Source: Halobacillus sp. Marseille-Q1614 (GTDB lineage: Bacteria; Bacillota; Bacilli; Bacillales; Halobacillaceae). Taken from it: a stretch of 64,000 nt of DNA. A model generated the notes under the pieces. It saw only the letters and a program-made list of their open reading frames with translations. It had not been told where the DNA came from and did not search any database. Position numbers and translations under genes: made by a program. The stretch is taken from positions 310,001 through 374,000 of the forward strand of contig NZ_CADDWH010000001.1 of the NCBI RefSeq assembly GCF_902809865.1. Direction: 5' to 3'. Shown piece after piece: positions 25,186 through 33,889 of this stretch. Within the stretch, counting starts at the first letter, position 1. Every line of letters starts with the position of its first letter.

Positions 25186-26019
25186 ATGCAAGTAAGATAT
25201 GCAACGAATCCTAGAGACTTTAATCAGTATGATAATGAAAGAATCCGCGAAGATTTCCTGATTGAGAACCTTTTTGTCAGAGGGGAACTGAACATGGTTT
25301 ATTCTCACTATGACCGCTTAATTGTCGGCGGAGCTATTCCTACCTCAACGCCGCTTAAATTGGATGATCCGGAAACTTTAAAAACAGAATTTTTTCTAGA
25401 AAGAAGAGAGATTGGAATTATTAATATTTCTGATCAGACTGGCAAAGTAACTGTTGATGGAGAAACTTACGAGCTGAATAAGAGGGATTGTTTATATGTA
25501 GGAAAAGGAAAAGAAAATGTTACAATAGAAAGTGCAGATGCTTCAGCACCTGCTTCTTTTTACCTCGTTTCTGCAACCGCTCACAAAGAGTATCCAGTTC
25601 AGAAGCTGACGCGCGAAGAAACAGTGGAAACTCATTTAGGGTCTGATGCTGAATCCAATAATCGTGTGATTTGTAAATATATTCATGAGGATGGACTTAA
25701 AAGCTGTCAGCTTATGCTGGGAATGACCTTCCTGGCACCAAACAATATGTGGAATACAATGCCGCCTCACGTTCACGATCGTCGAATGGAAGCTTACTTA
25801 TATTTTGATATGGACGAAAGCTCAAAGGTCTTTCACTTTATGGGTGAACCAAATAACACCAGAAACATCGTAGTAAGAAACCAGCAAGTCGTTCTATCCC
25901 CTCCTTGGTCCATTCATTCCGGAGTAGGGACAAGCAACTACACATTTATCTGGGCAATGGCTGGAGAGAATTATACATTCACCGATATGGATCATGTGGA
26001 TATGGAAGATATGAAGTAA
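25186..26019 (+). CDS. kduI: 5-keto-4-deoxyuronate isomerase
   Basis: The ATG at 25186 lies after AAAGGGTGGTATTT and gives 277 residues, the family length. MQVRYATNPRDFNQYDNERI at the N-terminus and the zinc cupin motif MPPHVHDRRMEAYLYF near residue 200 are diagnostic for KduI. The enzyme converts 5-keto-4-deoxyuronate, from pectin or glycosaminoglycan lyases, to 2,5-diketo-3-deoxygluconate. It heads an operon with kdgK and kdgA. The next pathway enzyme, the KduD reductase, is not in the operon. Confidence 0.94.
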   Translation: MQVRYATNPRDFNQYDNERIREDFLIENLFVRGELNMVYSHYDRLIVGGAIPTSTPLKLDDPETLKTEFFLERREIGIINISDQTGKVTVDGETYELNKRDCLYVGKGKENVTIESADASAPASFYLVSATAHKEYPVQKLTREETVETHLGSDAESNNRVICKYIHEDGLKSCQLMLGMTFLAPNNMWNTMPPHVHDRRMEAYLYFDMDESSKVFHFMGEPNNTRNIVVRNQQVVLSPPWSIHSGVGTSNYTFIWAMAGENYTFTDMDHVDMEDMK

Positions 26020-26022
26020 TGA

Positions 26023-26051
26023 TTAAGCCTCTTCTTGGGGCTTAATTTTTT
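26023..26051 (+). terminator. Terminator-like hairpin inside the kdu operon
   Basis: TTAAGCC and GGCTTAA flank a short loop and are followed by six T. It lies between kduI and kdgK, so it may act as an attenuator or reduce downstream expression. Confidence 0.65.
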
Positions 26052-26076
26052 ATCATCAGGTAAAGGAGAGGTAACA

Positions 26077-27027
26077 GTGAAAGATATCATAACGATAGGC
26101 GATGCAATGATCGCATTTGAACCTAATTCAACGGGCCCTATGAGATTTGCCAATCAGTTTCAAAAGAAAGTCGGCGGCGCGGAATTAAACGTGATGGTCG
26201 GCTGTTCACGCTTAGGATTAAATACCGGATGGATCAGCCGTTTGGGACAAGACGAATTTGGAAAAACGATTCGAAATTACGCCCGGGGGGAAGGAGTCGA
26301 TGTTTCCGAGGTAGAATTTGTAGAAGGGCATCCAACTTCTGTCTACTTTAAAGAAATGATGGAAGACGGAAGTGTGCGCACCTTCTACTATCGGGAGAAA
26401 TCTCCCACATTACCTATGGGGCCAGAGGACCTTAATGAAGACTATATTAAACAGGCAAAAATTCTCCATGTCACTGGTATATTCCCGGCAATTGATGAAA
26501 GCAACGTAGCAATCATTGAACAAGCTATTGCCCTGGCGAAAAAACATGACGTTAAAGTATCTTTTGATCCAAATATCCGCCTCAAACTATGGAGCAAAGA
26601 ACAAGCAAGAGAAACGCTGGCCAAAATCCTTCCTGATATTGACATTCTTTTGGCGGGAGCAGAGGAAATGGATATTTTAATTGGAGAAAGTGATCCGGAT
26701 AAAATTATTGAGGAAACCAAAAATCTGGGTATTCCCTATACAGCAATTAAGCTTGGAAGTGAAGGATCCGTTGGTTATTATGAAGGTGAAAAGTTAAAAG
26801 CTCCCCCTGTTCCTCCTAAAAAGGTAGTGGACACCGTAGGAGCAGGAGACGGCTTTAATGCAGGCTTCCTTTATGGATTTTTACAAAAATGGCCGCTAGA
26901 AAAAATCCTTCACTTCGCAAATACGATCGGATCAATGGTGGTCGGAGTCAAAGGTGATAACGAAGGGCTGCCATACTACGAAGAAGTACAGGTTTTACTA
27001 GGTGAAAAAGAATTAATAGAGAGATAG
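26077..27027 (+). CDS. kdgK: 2-keto-3-deoxygluconate kinase
   Basis: A GTG start at 26077 after AAAGGAGAGGTAACA gives 316 residues. The PfkB/ribokinase fold shows an N-terminal GGAELNVMVGCSRLG and the C-terminal anion-hole motif DTVGAGDGFNAGFLYG with the catalytic aspartate. With KdgA next to it, the role is ATP phosphorylation of KDG to KDPG. The gene follows a hairpin after kduI and is 14 bases from kdgA. Confidence 0.92.
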   Translation: MKDIITIGDAMIAFEPNSTGPMRFANQFQKKVGGAELNVMVGCSRLGLNTGWISRLGQDEFGKTIRNYARGEGVDVSEVEFVEGHPTSVYFKEMMEDGSVRTFYYREKSPTLPMGPEDLNEDYIKQAKILHVTGIFPAIDESNVAIIEQAIALAKKHDVKVSFDPNIRLKLWSKEQARETLAKILPDIDILLAGAEEMDILIGESDPDKIIEETKNLGIPYTAIKLGSEGSVGYYEGEKLKAPPVPPKKVVDTVGAGDGFNAGFLYGFLQKWPLEKILHFANTIGSMVVGVKGDNEGLPYYEEVQVLLGEKELIER

Positions 27028-27041
27028 AAAGGACGAATTCC

Positions 27042-27653
27042 GTGAACAAACTTCATACTTTACAAACCTTGCAAGACGAAAAGCTGGTGGCTGTAATTCG
27101 TGGGGAAACAAGCGAAGAAGCAGAAAAAATAACTGAAGGAGCCTATGCCGGCGGTATTAAAATTATGGAGATAACTTATACTGTCCCAAACGCTTCGCAG
27201 CTCATTGAAAAACTTGCAGGTGACAAAGAACGTGACTGGGTCATTGGCGCTGGAACCGTGTTAGACGAGGTTACTGCTAGAATGGCAATACTAGCGGGAG
27301 CCCGATTCATCGTAGCACCAAACTTTAATTTAAATGTAGCCAAACTTTGCAATCGCTATCAAATCCCTTATATTCCTGGCTGCTACACGGTAAATGAAGT
27401 AGTTGAAGCAATGGAAGCCGGAGCCGATGTTATTAAAATTTTCCCTGGCAATACCATCTCTCCTTCGGGAATTAAAGCAATTAAAGGTCCATTGCCGCAA
27501 GCGAATATTATGCCATCCGGAGGAGTCAGTGCTGATAACTTAAATGAATGGCTTGAGAAAGGAGCAGTTGCTGTAAGTGTAGGCGGCAGCTTGTATAAAG
27601 ACGACTTTGAAGACATTAAAGCTTCCGCTGAGGAGCTCGTTCAGAAATTATAG
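27042..27653 (+). CDS. kdgA: KDPG (and KHG) aldolase
   Basis: The 203-residue protein starts with GTG after AAGGACGAATTCC. The Eda-type class I aldolase motifs are present: KLVAVIRGE, MEITYTVPNA with the catalytic glutamate, VIGAGTVLD, IPYIPGCYT, and the Schiff-base lysine in DVIKIFPG. It cleaves 2-keto-3-deoxy-6-phosphogluconate to pyruvate and glyceraldehyde 3-phosphate, which completes the pathway begun by kduI and kdgK. It is the last gene of the operon; the GGTACC hairpin that follows may act as terminator. Confidence 0.93.
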   Translation: MNKLHTLQTLQDEKLVAVIRGETSEEAEKITEGAYAGGIKIMEITYTVPNASQLIEKLAGDKERDWVIGAGTVLDEVTARMAILAGARFIVAPNFNLNVAKLCNRYQIPYIPGCYTVNEVVEAMEAGADVIKIFPGNTISPSGIKAIKGPLPQANIMPSGGVSADNLNEWLEKGAVAVSVGGSLYKDDFEDIKASAEELVQKL

Positions 27654-27655
27654 AA

Positions 27656-27702
27656 GTGTACCTGGTACCGGAAAGACTGATTTTGGTACCAGGTACACTT
27701 TT
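27656..27702. repeat. GGTACC repeat hairpin, possible terminator
   Basis: The 14-bp arms GTGTACCTGGTACC (27656-27669) and GGTACCAGGTACAC (27685-27698) are perfectly complementary, enclose 15 bases and are followed by TTTT. Each arm contains the internally palindromic GGTACC unit. It directly follows kdgA and may end its transcript. The repeated unit suggests a family of intergenic elements. Confidence 0.75.
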
Positions 27703-27712
27703 CTAGTTCGCT

Positions 27713-27725
27713 GGTACCAGGTACC
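27713..27725. repeat. Additional GGTACCAGGTACC unit
   Basis: A third copy of the unit lies 14 bases after the hairpin at 27656-27698, in the same orientation as its right arm. A degenerate copy is at 359. Confidence 0.65.
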
Positions 27726-27807
27726 AACAGGTTGAAATTCAATTCTTGGTACTTAATAGAACATTATGTAAAATGGTAGATAACATAAGGAAAGGATTGA
27801 TTTGTAA

Positions 27808-28464
27808 ATGAGTAAAGAAGTTCTCTACCAAAAATCTTACTTTGAGCGTCTCCCTGAATTAGGAGATTTAGCTCCGGAAGCCTTTAAAGCATTTGTGGAA
27901 TTTGATCAAAAAGCTCTTGCTTCGGGCAAACTTACTGCAAAGTTAAAAGAAATCATGGCTATTGCCATAGCCCATACAACTGGCTGCCCATACTGTATAG
28001 AGGTTCACGTAAAGAATGCAAAAAAACAAGAGGTTTCTAAAGAAGAAATGTCGGAAAGCATTCTAGTAGCTACCGCATTAAAAGCAGGGTCCGCTATCGC
28101 TCATGCGGGAAACGCTCTTAATACATATGACGAGAACACGGATCCTGTTCTTTATAAAAAGCAATACTTTAACCGAATCAAAGAATTTGCCGATTTAGCA
28201 GGTGATTCTTTTCAAGGTTTTATAGATTTCGATCAAAAAGCGATGAAATCAGGAGTGTTAGCAGCAAAAGAAAAAGAACTGATCGCTGTTGCTGTTGCCC
28301 ACACCACCGGCTGCCCGTACTGTATCGATATTCATACAAAAGGGGCTAAAAGCCAGGGAGCATCTAAAGAAGAAATAGCGGAAAGTATTTTTGTAGCTAC
28401 TGCTTTAAAAGCTGGTTCTGCAGTAGCTCATTCCGTGAACGCTTTAAACGCATATGAAGATTAA
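27808..28464 (+). CDS. Carboxymuconolactone decarboxylase/AhpD-like protein with two domains
   Basis: The 218-residue protein is an internal duplication. Residues 8-107 and 119-218 each contain an AhpD-type core: LKEIMAIAIAHTTGCPYC then IEVHVKNAKK in the first, and KELIAVAVAHTTGCPYC then IDIHTKGAKS in the second. Each core has the redox CxxC and the following histidine. AhpD-like proteins act as disulfide or peroxide-linked reductases and form oligomers, so the fusion may create a dimer within one chain. The start follows AAGGATTGATTTGTAA. It is a single gene with its own terminator. The reaction is unknown. Confidence 0.85.
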   Translation: MSKEVLYQKSYFERLPELGDLAPEAFKAFVEFDQKALASGKLTAKLKEIMAIAIAHTTGCPYCIEVHVKNAKKQEVSKEEMSESILVATALKAGSAIAHAGNALNTYDENTDPVLYKKQYFNRIKEFADLAGDSFQGFIDFDQKAMKSGVLAAKEKELIAVAVAHTTGCPYCIDIHTKGAKSQGASKEEIAESIFVATALKAGSAVAHSVNALNAYED

Positions 28465-28471
28465 GAGCTAT

Positions 28472-28506
28472 TCCCTTACTTGCCACAGGCAGGTAAGGGT
28501 TTTTTT
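28472..28506 (+). terminator. Terminator after the AhpD-like gene
   Basis: CCCTTACTTGCC and GGCAGGTAAGGG form a 12-bp stem (one G-T pair) with loop ACA and seven T. Confidence 0.9.
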
Positions 28507-28597
28507 ATTTGATATGATAATGAAATCAATTGAATGGAGAATTGGGAAATGGAGTGTAAATCACGATAATGTACACTAAATGTCCGTCTGATTGTGA

Positions 28598-28611
28598 TGA
28601 AAGCGGATTCA
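28598..28611 (+). promoter_or_regulatory. Consensus cre site before the hexitol PTS operon
   Basis: TGAAAGCGGATTCA matches TGNAARCGNWWWCA at all 14 positions and lies 47 bases before the regulator start. It predicts CcpA-mediated catabolite repression of the operon. Confidence 0.8.
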
Positions 28612-28657
28612 TAAATTTTATTTCATTGATAATATTAAAAACGAAGGAGGGATCAAG

Positions 28658-30718
28658 TTGACGCTTAGCGAACGGAGCAGAATTATTCTCGATGAATTGG
28701 TCATTAATCCGAGAGTTACAAGTATGGACTTAGAGAAGAAGCACTCTTTGACCCGACGGCAGCTTGGCTATAGTTTCAATAAAATCAACCAATGGCTCAT
28801 GGAGAAAAACCTTCCCGTTATTGAACGTACGAGACAAGGCCATTTCATTATTGACCAATCTGTCTTTACTGCTCTAAATACGGATCAGGCAACAGAGCTT
28901 ATTCGAGAAGCTGAGTTTCTGACAGAAGAACAGCGCATCTATTTTATTTTAATGATGCTTATGAGCAGTGAAGAAGAGATTTCCCTTCATCATTTTACGA
29001 GTGAGCTTAAGGTCAGTAAAAATACGGTTCTCAGCGATCTTAAAAAAGTTCAGTCCTTCTTAAACGATTACGGCATTTCCTTTCGCTATACAAGAAAAGC
29101 CGGCTATGTTCTTGAAGGCCAGGAATTTCAAATTCGCAAGCTGCTGATCAACGTTACCTATCATTTGTCGCAGATGACAGGCGGCAGCTACTGGATAAAG
29201 AAGCTGGGGAATTTAAAGCAGGAGCAGATTAATCAGTATGTAGGAAAAATAGAAAACGTAGAAAAGAATCTGAACCTTAAGTTTACAGATGAAAAGATAA
29301 GCACCATGCCTTACGTTTTTCTGCTGGTTTTAAGAAGGATTCATAGAGGCTGTCTCGTCGAATTCTCTTCCATTAAATACGAAGAACTTTCTGATACGAA
29401 AGAATATTTGGCCACAGAAGAACTTTTTCAGGAAACTAAAGAGATTCCCGAGCAGGAACGGCTGTTTATGACGCTTCACCTGTTAACAGCCAACGTTTAC
29501 TGGTCAGAGTATTTAGAGAACAATGATGCTGTTCCTAATTTGCTGCCGGCTGTCGATCAAATGGTCCGCCAATTTGAGAAAAGCGCCTGTATCTACCTGC
29601 AGGATAGAGAACAGCTTTTGAGTAAGCTTCTGCAGCATTTAAAGCCGGCCTATTATCGAATTAAATATCAGCTTACAGAAGTGATTGGCATGCAGGATTC
29701 GTTGAGTAAGAAATTTAAGGAACTGCATCACTTGCTCAAAAGGTCTTCAGGACCGCTTGAGGAATTAATTGGTCAGAAAATCCCTGAAAGTGAATTAACA
29801 TTTATTACTTTTCTAATTGGCGGATGGATGACTAGACAGGGAGACAGCATTGACGAAAAGGTAAAAGCGATCGTTGTCTGTCCTCAAGGAGTGTCTGTAT
29901 CTAGACTGATGTTTAATGAATTGAGGGAGTTGTTTCCAGAATTTATCTTCCTCGATTCGTTATCCGTACGGGATTTTCTGAACTATAAGCTGGATTATAA
30001 TCTCGTATTCTCTTCAACAACCTTAGAGACTGAAAAAAGTTTATTTGTAACTAAACCTTATTTAAATAAGGAAGAAAAGTATCGTTTACGGAAGAAAGTG
30101 ATGCTGAAGCTGCACGGTTATATGGTGGATGATATCCATGTTCCTCAATTAATCGAGATTATAAAAAATCATTCTGTTATTAAGGATGAACGAGCGTTAA
30201 CGAAGGAGCTTGAAAAATATATCCATCGAGAGGAAGATTCCTCAGTAACTCAACAAGTAAACAGACAGGAAGCTAATTTGAATGAACTAATAACCCCAAA
30301 CCATATTACGATCCGTCATTCCATGACTTCATGGGAAAAGGCTGTTCAAGAAAGTGCCCGACCGCTGCTGGATAAAGGACAAATTGAACAAAGATATGTA
30401 GAAGCTATGGTCCATCAGGAAGAAAGGGATCCTTATATCATTATCGGCAAAAACATGGCCATCCCTCATGCCTCTCCTGATGAAGGGGTAAATGAAGTCG
30501 GTATGAGTCTTCTCCGGTTAAAAAAGGGTGTTTCATTCAATGAAGATTACACTATAAACTTAATTTTTGTAATTGCTGCAGTAGATAAGCAGCAGCACAT
30601 TCATGCATTGATGCAGCTTATGAAATTAGCAGGTTCAGAAAGAGATCAAGAACGTTTAATCCAGACTGGATCTGTTTCTGAAATGCACGATATTCTATCA
30701 GATTATTCCAAAGGATGA
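28658..30718 (+). CDS. BglG/MtlR-type PTS-controlled activator
   Basis: The 686-residue protein starts with TTG after GAAGGAGGGATCAAG. It has two N-terminal helix-turn-helix regions (residues 5-60, and ISLHHFTSELKVSKNTVLSD near 105) and two PRD domains carrying VLRRIHRGC and FMTLHLLTANV. An EIIB-Gat-like region follows (KAIVVCPQGVSVSRLMFNEL near 405), then a C-terminal EIIA domain with AIPHASPDEG. This is the architecture of PTS-regulated activators such as MtlR and GatR-like proteins. Phosphorylation of PRD histidines and the EIIA/EIIB domains reports on sugar and carbon state. It leads an operon with galactitol-type EIIA, EIIB and EIIC genes and probably activates it. Confidence 0.87.
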   Translation: MTLSERSRIILDELVINPRVTSMDLEKKHSLTRRQLGYSFNKINQWLMEKNLPVIERTRQGHFIIDQSVFTALNTDQATELIREAEFLTEEQRIYFILMMLMSSEEEISLHHFTSELKVSKNTVLSDLKKVQSFLNDYGISFRYTRKAGYVLEGQEFQIRKLLINVTYHLSQMTGGSYWIKKLGNLKQEQINQYVGKIENVEKNLNLKFTDEKISTMPYVFLLVLRRIHRGCLVEFSSIKYEELSDTKEYLATEELFQETKEIPEQERLFMTLHLLTANVYWSEYLENNDAVPNLLPAVDQMVRQFEKSACIYLQDREQLLSKLLQHLKPAYYRIKYQLTEVIGMQDSLSKKFKELHHLLKRSSGPLEELIGQKIPESELTFITFLIGGWMTRQGDSIDEKVKAIVVCPQGVSVSRLMFNELRELFPEFIFLDSLSVRDFLNYKLDYNLVFSSTTLETEKSLFVTKPYLNKEEKYRLRKKVMLKLHGYMVDDIHVPQLIEIIKNHSVIKDERALTKELEKYIHREEDSSVTQQVNRQEANLNELITPNHITIRHSMTSWEKAVQESARPLLDKGQIEQRYVEAMVHQEERDPYIIIGKNMAIPHASPDEGVNEVGMSLLRLKKGVSFNEDYTINLIFVIAAVDKQQHIHALMQLMKLAGSERDQERLIQTGSVSEMHDILSDYSKG

Positions 30719-30753
30719 GCAATAGTCACAGACACAAACGGGGTGAACAGAAA

Positions 30754-31239
30754 ATGAGTGAATTATATTTTAATGAATCTATGATTCTATTAGATTTAAA
30801 CGTTAAGACAAAAGAAGAAGCTCTGACAGCAATGGGGCAAAATTTAGTAGAGAAAAAGCTTGTAAAAGAAACATTTACAGAGGCTATCCTGCAGCGCGAG
30901 AAAGAATTTGCGACTGGCCTGCCGACCGCGGGTGTATCTGTGGCTATTCCGCATACAGATGTGGAGCACGTAAATCAGAAAACGATAAGTATCGCGGTAT
31001 TACGGCACCCTGTTCATTTCGGAGTCATGGGGGATGAAAGTGAAACGACAGCAGTTAAAGTAATTTTCTTATTGGCAATGGATGAAGCCCATTCTCAATT
31101 GTCTTTACTGCAAAAACTGATGCAGCTGTTTCAAAATGAGGAAACGCTGAACAGTCTGGCATCTGCAAACGACAAACAGGAAATAAAAAAACTGGTAGAA
31201 GAAAAATTAAGCTTTTCAAATATTAAGGAGGAATTTTAA
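30754..31239 (+). CDS. gatA: PTS EIIA component, galactitol/fructose type
   Basis: The ATG at 30754 (GGGGTGAACAGAAA before it) gives 161 residues; an upstream ATG at 30715 overlaps the regulator stop and has no spaced ribosome binding site. The domain is EIIA type 2, with the phosphorylated histidine in VSVAIPHTDVEHV. It accepts phosphate from HPr and passes it to the EIIB encoded immediately downstream. The EIIB start directly follows the stop codon. Confidence 0.88.
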   Translation: MSELYFNESMILLDLNVKTKEEALTAMGQNLVEKKLVKETFTEAILQREKEFATGLPTAGVSVAIPHTDVEHVNQKTISIAVLRHPVHFGVMGDESETTAVKVIFLLAMDEAHSQLSLLQKLMQLFQNEETLNSLASANDKQEIKKLVEEKLSFSNIKEEF

Positions 31240-31524
31240 ATGAAAAAGAAACAAGTATTAGTTGCATGTGGAGCAGGAATTGCTACATCTACAGTCGTAA
31301 ATGGAGCTATTGAAGATATGGCTAAAGAAAATAATCTGAAAGTGGATCTCGTCCAAATTAAGATTTCTGAAGTTGGCGGCTATGAAGATACCGCTGATTT
31401 GCTTGTAACTACAGCCATGACGAAAAAGGAATATCCTTTCCCAGTGATCAATGCCCGATCTTTTCTAACAGGAATCGGAACGGACCAGACGAAGCAGCAG
31501 ATTCTGGAAGAGCTGAAAAAATAA
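31240..31524 (+). CDS. gatB: PTS EIIB component, galactitol type
   Basis: The 94-residue protein carries the P-loop-like phosphocysteine motif VLVACGAGIATSTVV with Cys10. It belongs to the galactitol EIIB family. It begins right after the EIIA stop, using AAGGAGGAATTTTA that overlaps the EIIA end, so the two are translationally linked. Confidence 0.9.
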   Translation: MKKKQVLVACGAGIATSTVVNGAIEDMAKENNLKVDLVQIKISEVGGYEDTADLLVTTAMTKKEYPFPVINARSFLTGIGTDQTKQQILEELKK

Positions 31525-31563
31525 ATAAAGCTGATTAACTTTTAAGTGGGGAGGACGAATAGT

Positions 31564-32823
31564 ATGCAAGGTTTTGTCGATTTTATCCAGGGATTCCTTG
31601 ACCTCGGGGCAACGGTAATCCTGCCTGTAGCGATTTTCCTATTAGGACTGTTGTTTGGGCAGAAGCCGGGAAAAGCCTTCCGCTCTGGCCTTACGATCGG
31701 AGTAGCTTTTGTAGGGATCTTTTTAGTAGTAGATTTGCTTGTAAATAACTTAGGACCTGCTGCCCAGGGAATGGTGGACCGCTTAGGAGTAGAATTAAAT
31801 GTTATTGATGTAGGCTGGCCGGCGACTTCATCTATTGCCTGGGCCTCTGTAGTGGCTGCTTTCATTATTCCGTTAGGTCTTGTCGTAAACGTAATTATGC
31901 TCGTTACGAAAACAACGAAAACAATGAATGTGGATATCTGGAACTACTGGCACTACACATTTATGGCAGCGATGGTATATGCCGTTTCAGGAAGTATTGT
32001 GCAAGGGTTAATAGCTGCTGTTCTTTTCCAGATTGTCTGTCTGAAGGTAGCTGACTGGACAGCGCCAATGGTCAGTGAGTTTTATGAACTGCCAGGGGTT
32101 TCAATTGCGACTGGAAGTACAATCTCATATGCACCGGGAATATTTTTAGTCAACCTTTTACAGAAGGTACCTGTTATTAATAAATGGAATGCTGATCCAG
32201 ACACTATTCAAAAACGATTCGGGATTTTTGGGGAATCCATCTTCATCGGGCTATTTTTAGGAGCAGCGATCGGTATTCTGGCAGGATACAGTACTGGCGA
32301 TGTCATCGAGATTGGAATGGCGATGGCGGCAGTTATGGTGTTAATGCCGAGAATGGTAAAAATCCTGATGGAGGGACTAATGCCGGTTTCAGAGTCTGCT
32401 CGTGAATGGTTATCGAAGAAATTCGGTGACCGGGAGATCTATATCGGACTTGATGCTGCTGTAGCCCTGGGGCACCCCGCCGTTATCTCTACCGCACTCA
32501 TCCTCGTTCCGATTACCGTAGTGCTGGCTGTCATCCTGCCAGGAAACGCACTGCTACCTTTCGGTGATTTGGCGACGATTCCTTTCATTGTTGCCTTTAT
32601 TGTAGGCGGCGCAAAAGGAAACATTGTCCATTCAGTCATTGTAGGAACCATCATGATTGCTCTCTCTTTATACCTGGCTACAGATGTTGCCCCGATATTT
32701 ACAGAAATGGCTGTAAACGCGGACTTCAACATGCCGGAAGGCTCGGCAAGAATTTCGAGTATCGACCAGGGCGGTAATTTAGTCAACTGGGTGATCTACA
32801 AAGTTTTTGCATTATTTAACTAG
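31564..32823 (+). CDS. gatC: PTS EIIC component, galactitol type
   Basis: The ATG at 31564 follows GGGGAGGACGAATAGT and gives 419 residues with about ten membrane segments. The N-terminus MQGFVDFIQGFLDLGATVIL and GEIYIGLDAA-like GDREIYIGLDAAVALGHPAV are typical of GatC. It forms the membrane channel that imports and phosphorylates a hexitol or related sugar. Galactitol is the family name; the real substrate could be another polyol, because no tagatose-bisphosphate aldolase gene is nearby. Confidence 0.88.
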   Translation: MQGFVDFIQGFLDLGATVILPVAIFLLGLLFGQKPGKAFRSGLTIGVAFVGIFLVVDLLVNNLGPAAQGMVDRLGVELNVIDVGWPATSSIAWASVVAAFIIPLGLVVNVIMLVTKTTKTMNVDIWNYWHYTFMAAMVYAVSGSIVQGLIAAVLFQIVCLKVADWTAPMVSEFYELPGVSIATGSTISYAPGIFLVNLLQKVPVINKWNADPDTIQKRFGIFGESIFIGLFLGAAIGILAGYSTGDVIEIGMAMAAVMVLMPRMVKILMEGLMPVSESAREWLSKKFGDREIYIGLDAAVALGHPAVISTALILVPITVVLAVILPGNALLPFGDLATIPFIVAFIVGGAKGNIVHSVIVGTIMIALSLYLATDVAPIFTEMAVNADFNMPEGSARISSIDQGGNLVNWVIYKVFALFN

Positions 32824-32840
32824 TAAAGGAGCTGCCAATT

Positions 32841-33872
32841 ATGAAAGCGCTTGTTAAGAAAGAGCTCGGATTTGGGAACTTGGAAATTCAGGAGAAGCCA
32901 ATACCTCAGCCCGGCCCCGATCAGGTGAAAATTGAAGTCAAATATGCCGGGATATGCGGATCTGATATTCATACGTACGAAGGTCATTATAAAGTAGCAG
33001 CTCCTGTTACCTTAGGCCATGAATTTGCCGGTGAAATTGTGGAAACAGGAGAAGGGGTCACCGAATTTAAGCCCGGAGATCGAGTCACTTCAGAAACGAC
33101 GTACTATGTTTGTGGAGAATGTGAATATTGTCAGTCCGGTGACTATAACCTATGTAATTATCGAAAAGGGTTAGGCACCCAACAAGACGGCGGTTTTGCG
33201 AAATATTTAATTGCCCGCAAAGAAAGCGTCCATCACCTTCCGGACCATGTCGACTATCGCTCGGCTGCTATGACAGAGCCGTTGGCATGTACCTATCACG
33301 CAGTGGCCAAAACAACGATTAAAGAAGGAGACATCGTTGTTGTGATCGGCCCGGGACCAATCGGACTTTTCACTGCACAAGTAGCTAAAAGTAAAGGAGC
33401 TACTGTGGTGATTACCGGCCTTTCCAATGACCGCATCCGTTTAGAAAAGGCCGAAGAACTCGGAATAGACTACGCCGTTAATGTGCAGGAACAGGATCTA
33501 AAAGAGCTTGTGCAGAGCTTAACCGACGGGTACGGAGTAGATTTAGTTTTTGAGTGTTCAGGAGCACCGCCTGCAGCAAAGCAGGGGCTTGATCTATTAA
33601 GAAAGAAAGGCCAATACACCCAAGTCGGAATTTTTGCTTCCCCGGAGGTAGCGTTTGACCTAGAGAAAATTATACAAAAAGAAATTCAAGTGGTGGGCAG
33701 CCGCAGTCAAAAATCAGCAGACTGGGAGCCTTCCCTGGAACTAATGAATGACGGACTTGTAGATGCCCAGGCTCTCGTCACACATGAATACAAGATTGAT
33801 CAATGGGATGAAGCATATGAAGCAATAAAGAGCGGCAAAGCCATTAAGGTGCTGCTCACTCCCGTGGATTAA
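32841..33872 (+). CDS. Zinc-dependent sugar alcohol dehydrogenase
   Basis: This 343-residue medium-chain dehydrogenase has the catalytic zinc site (AGICGSDIHTYEG, GHEFAGEIVE), the structural zinc cysteines (VCGECEYCQSGDYNLC) and the NAD motif VIGPGPIGLFTAQ. It resembles sorbitol/L-iditol and threonine dehydrogenases. Located right behind EIIC, it likely oxidises the imported polyol phosphate or a linked intermediate. A second dehydrogenase follows in the same operon, so the two probably catalyse different steps. Confidence 0.85.
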   Translation: MKALVKKELGFGNLEIQEKPIPQPGPDQVKIEVKYAGICGSDIHTYEGHYKVAAPVTLGHEFAGEIVETGEGVTEFKPGDRVTSETTYYVCGECEYCQSGDYNLCNYRKGLGTQQDGGFAKYLIARKESVHHLPDHVDYRSAAMTEPLACTYHAVAKTTIKEGDIVVVIGPGPIGLFTAQVAKSKGATVVITGLSNDRIRLEKAEELGIDYAVNVQEQDLKELVQSLTDGYGVDLVFECSGAPPAAKQGLDLLRKKGQYTQVGIFASPEVAFDLEKIIQKEIQVVGSRSQKSADWEPSLELMNDGLVDAQALVTHEYKIDQWDEAYEAIKSGKAIKVLLTPVD

Positions 33873-33889
33873 GCGAAAAGGAGGATTCT

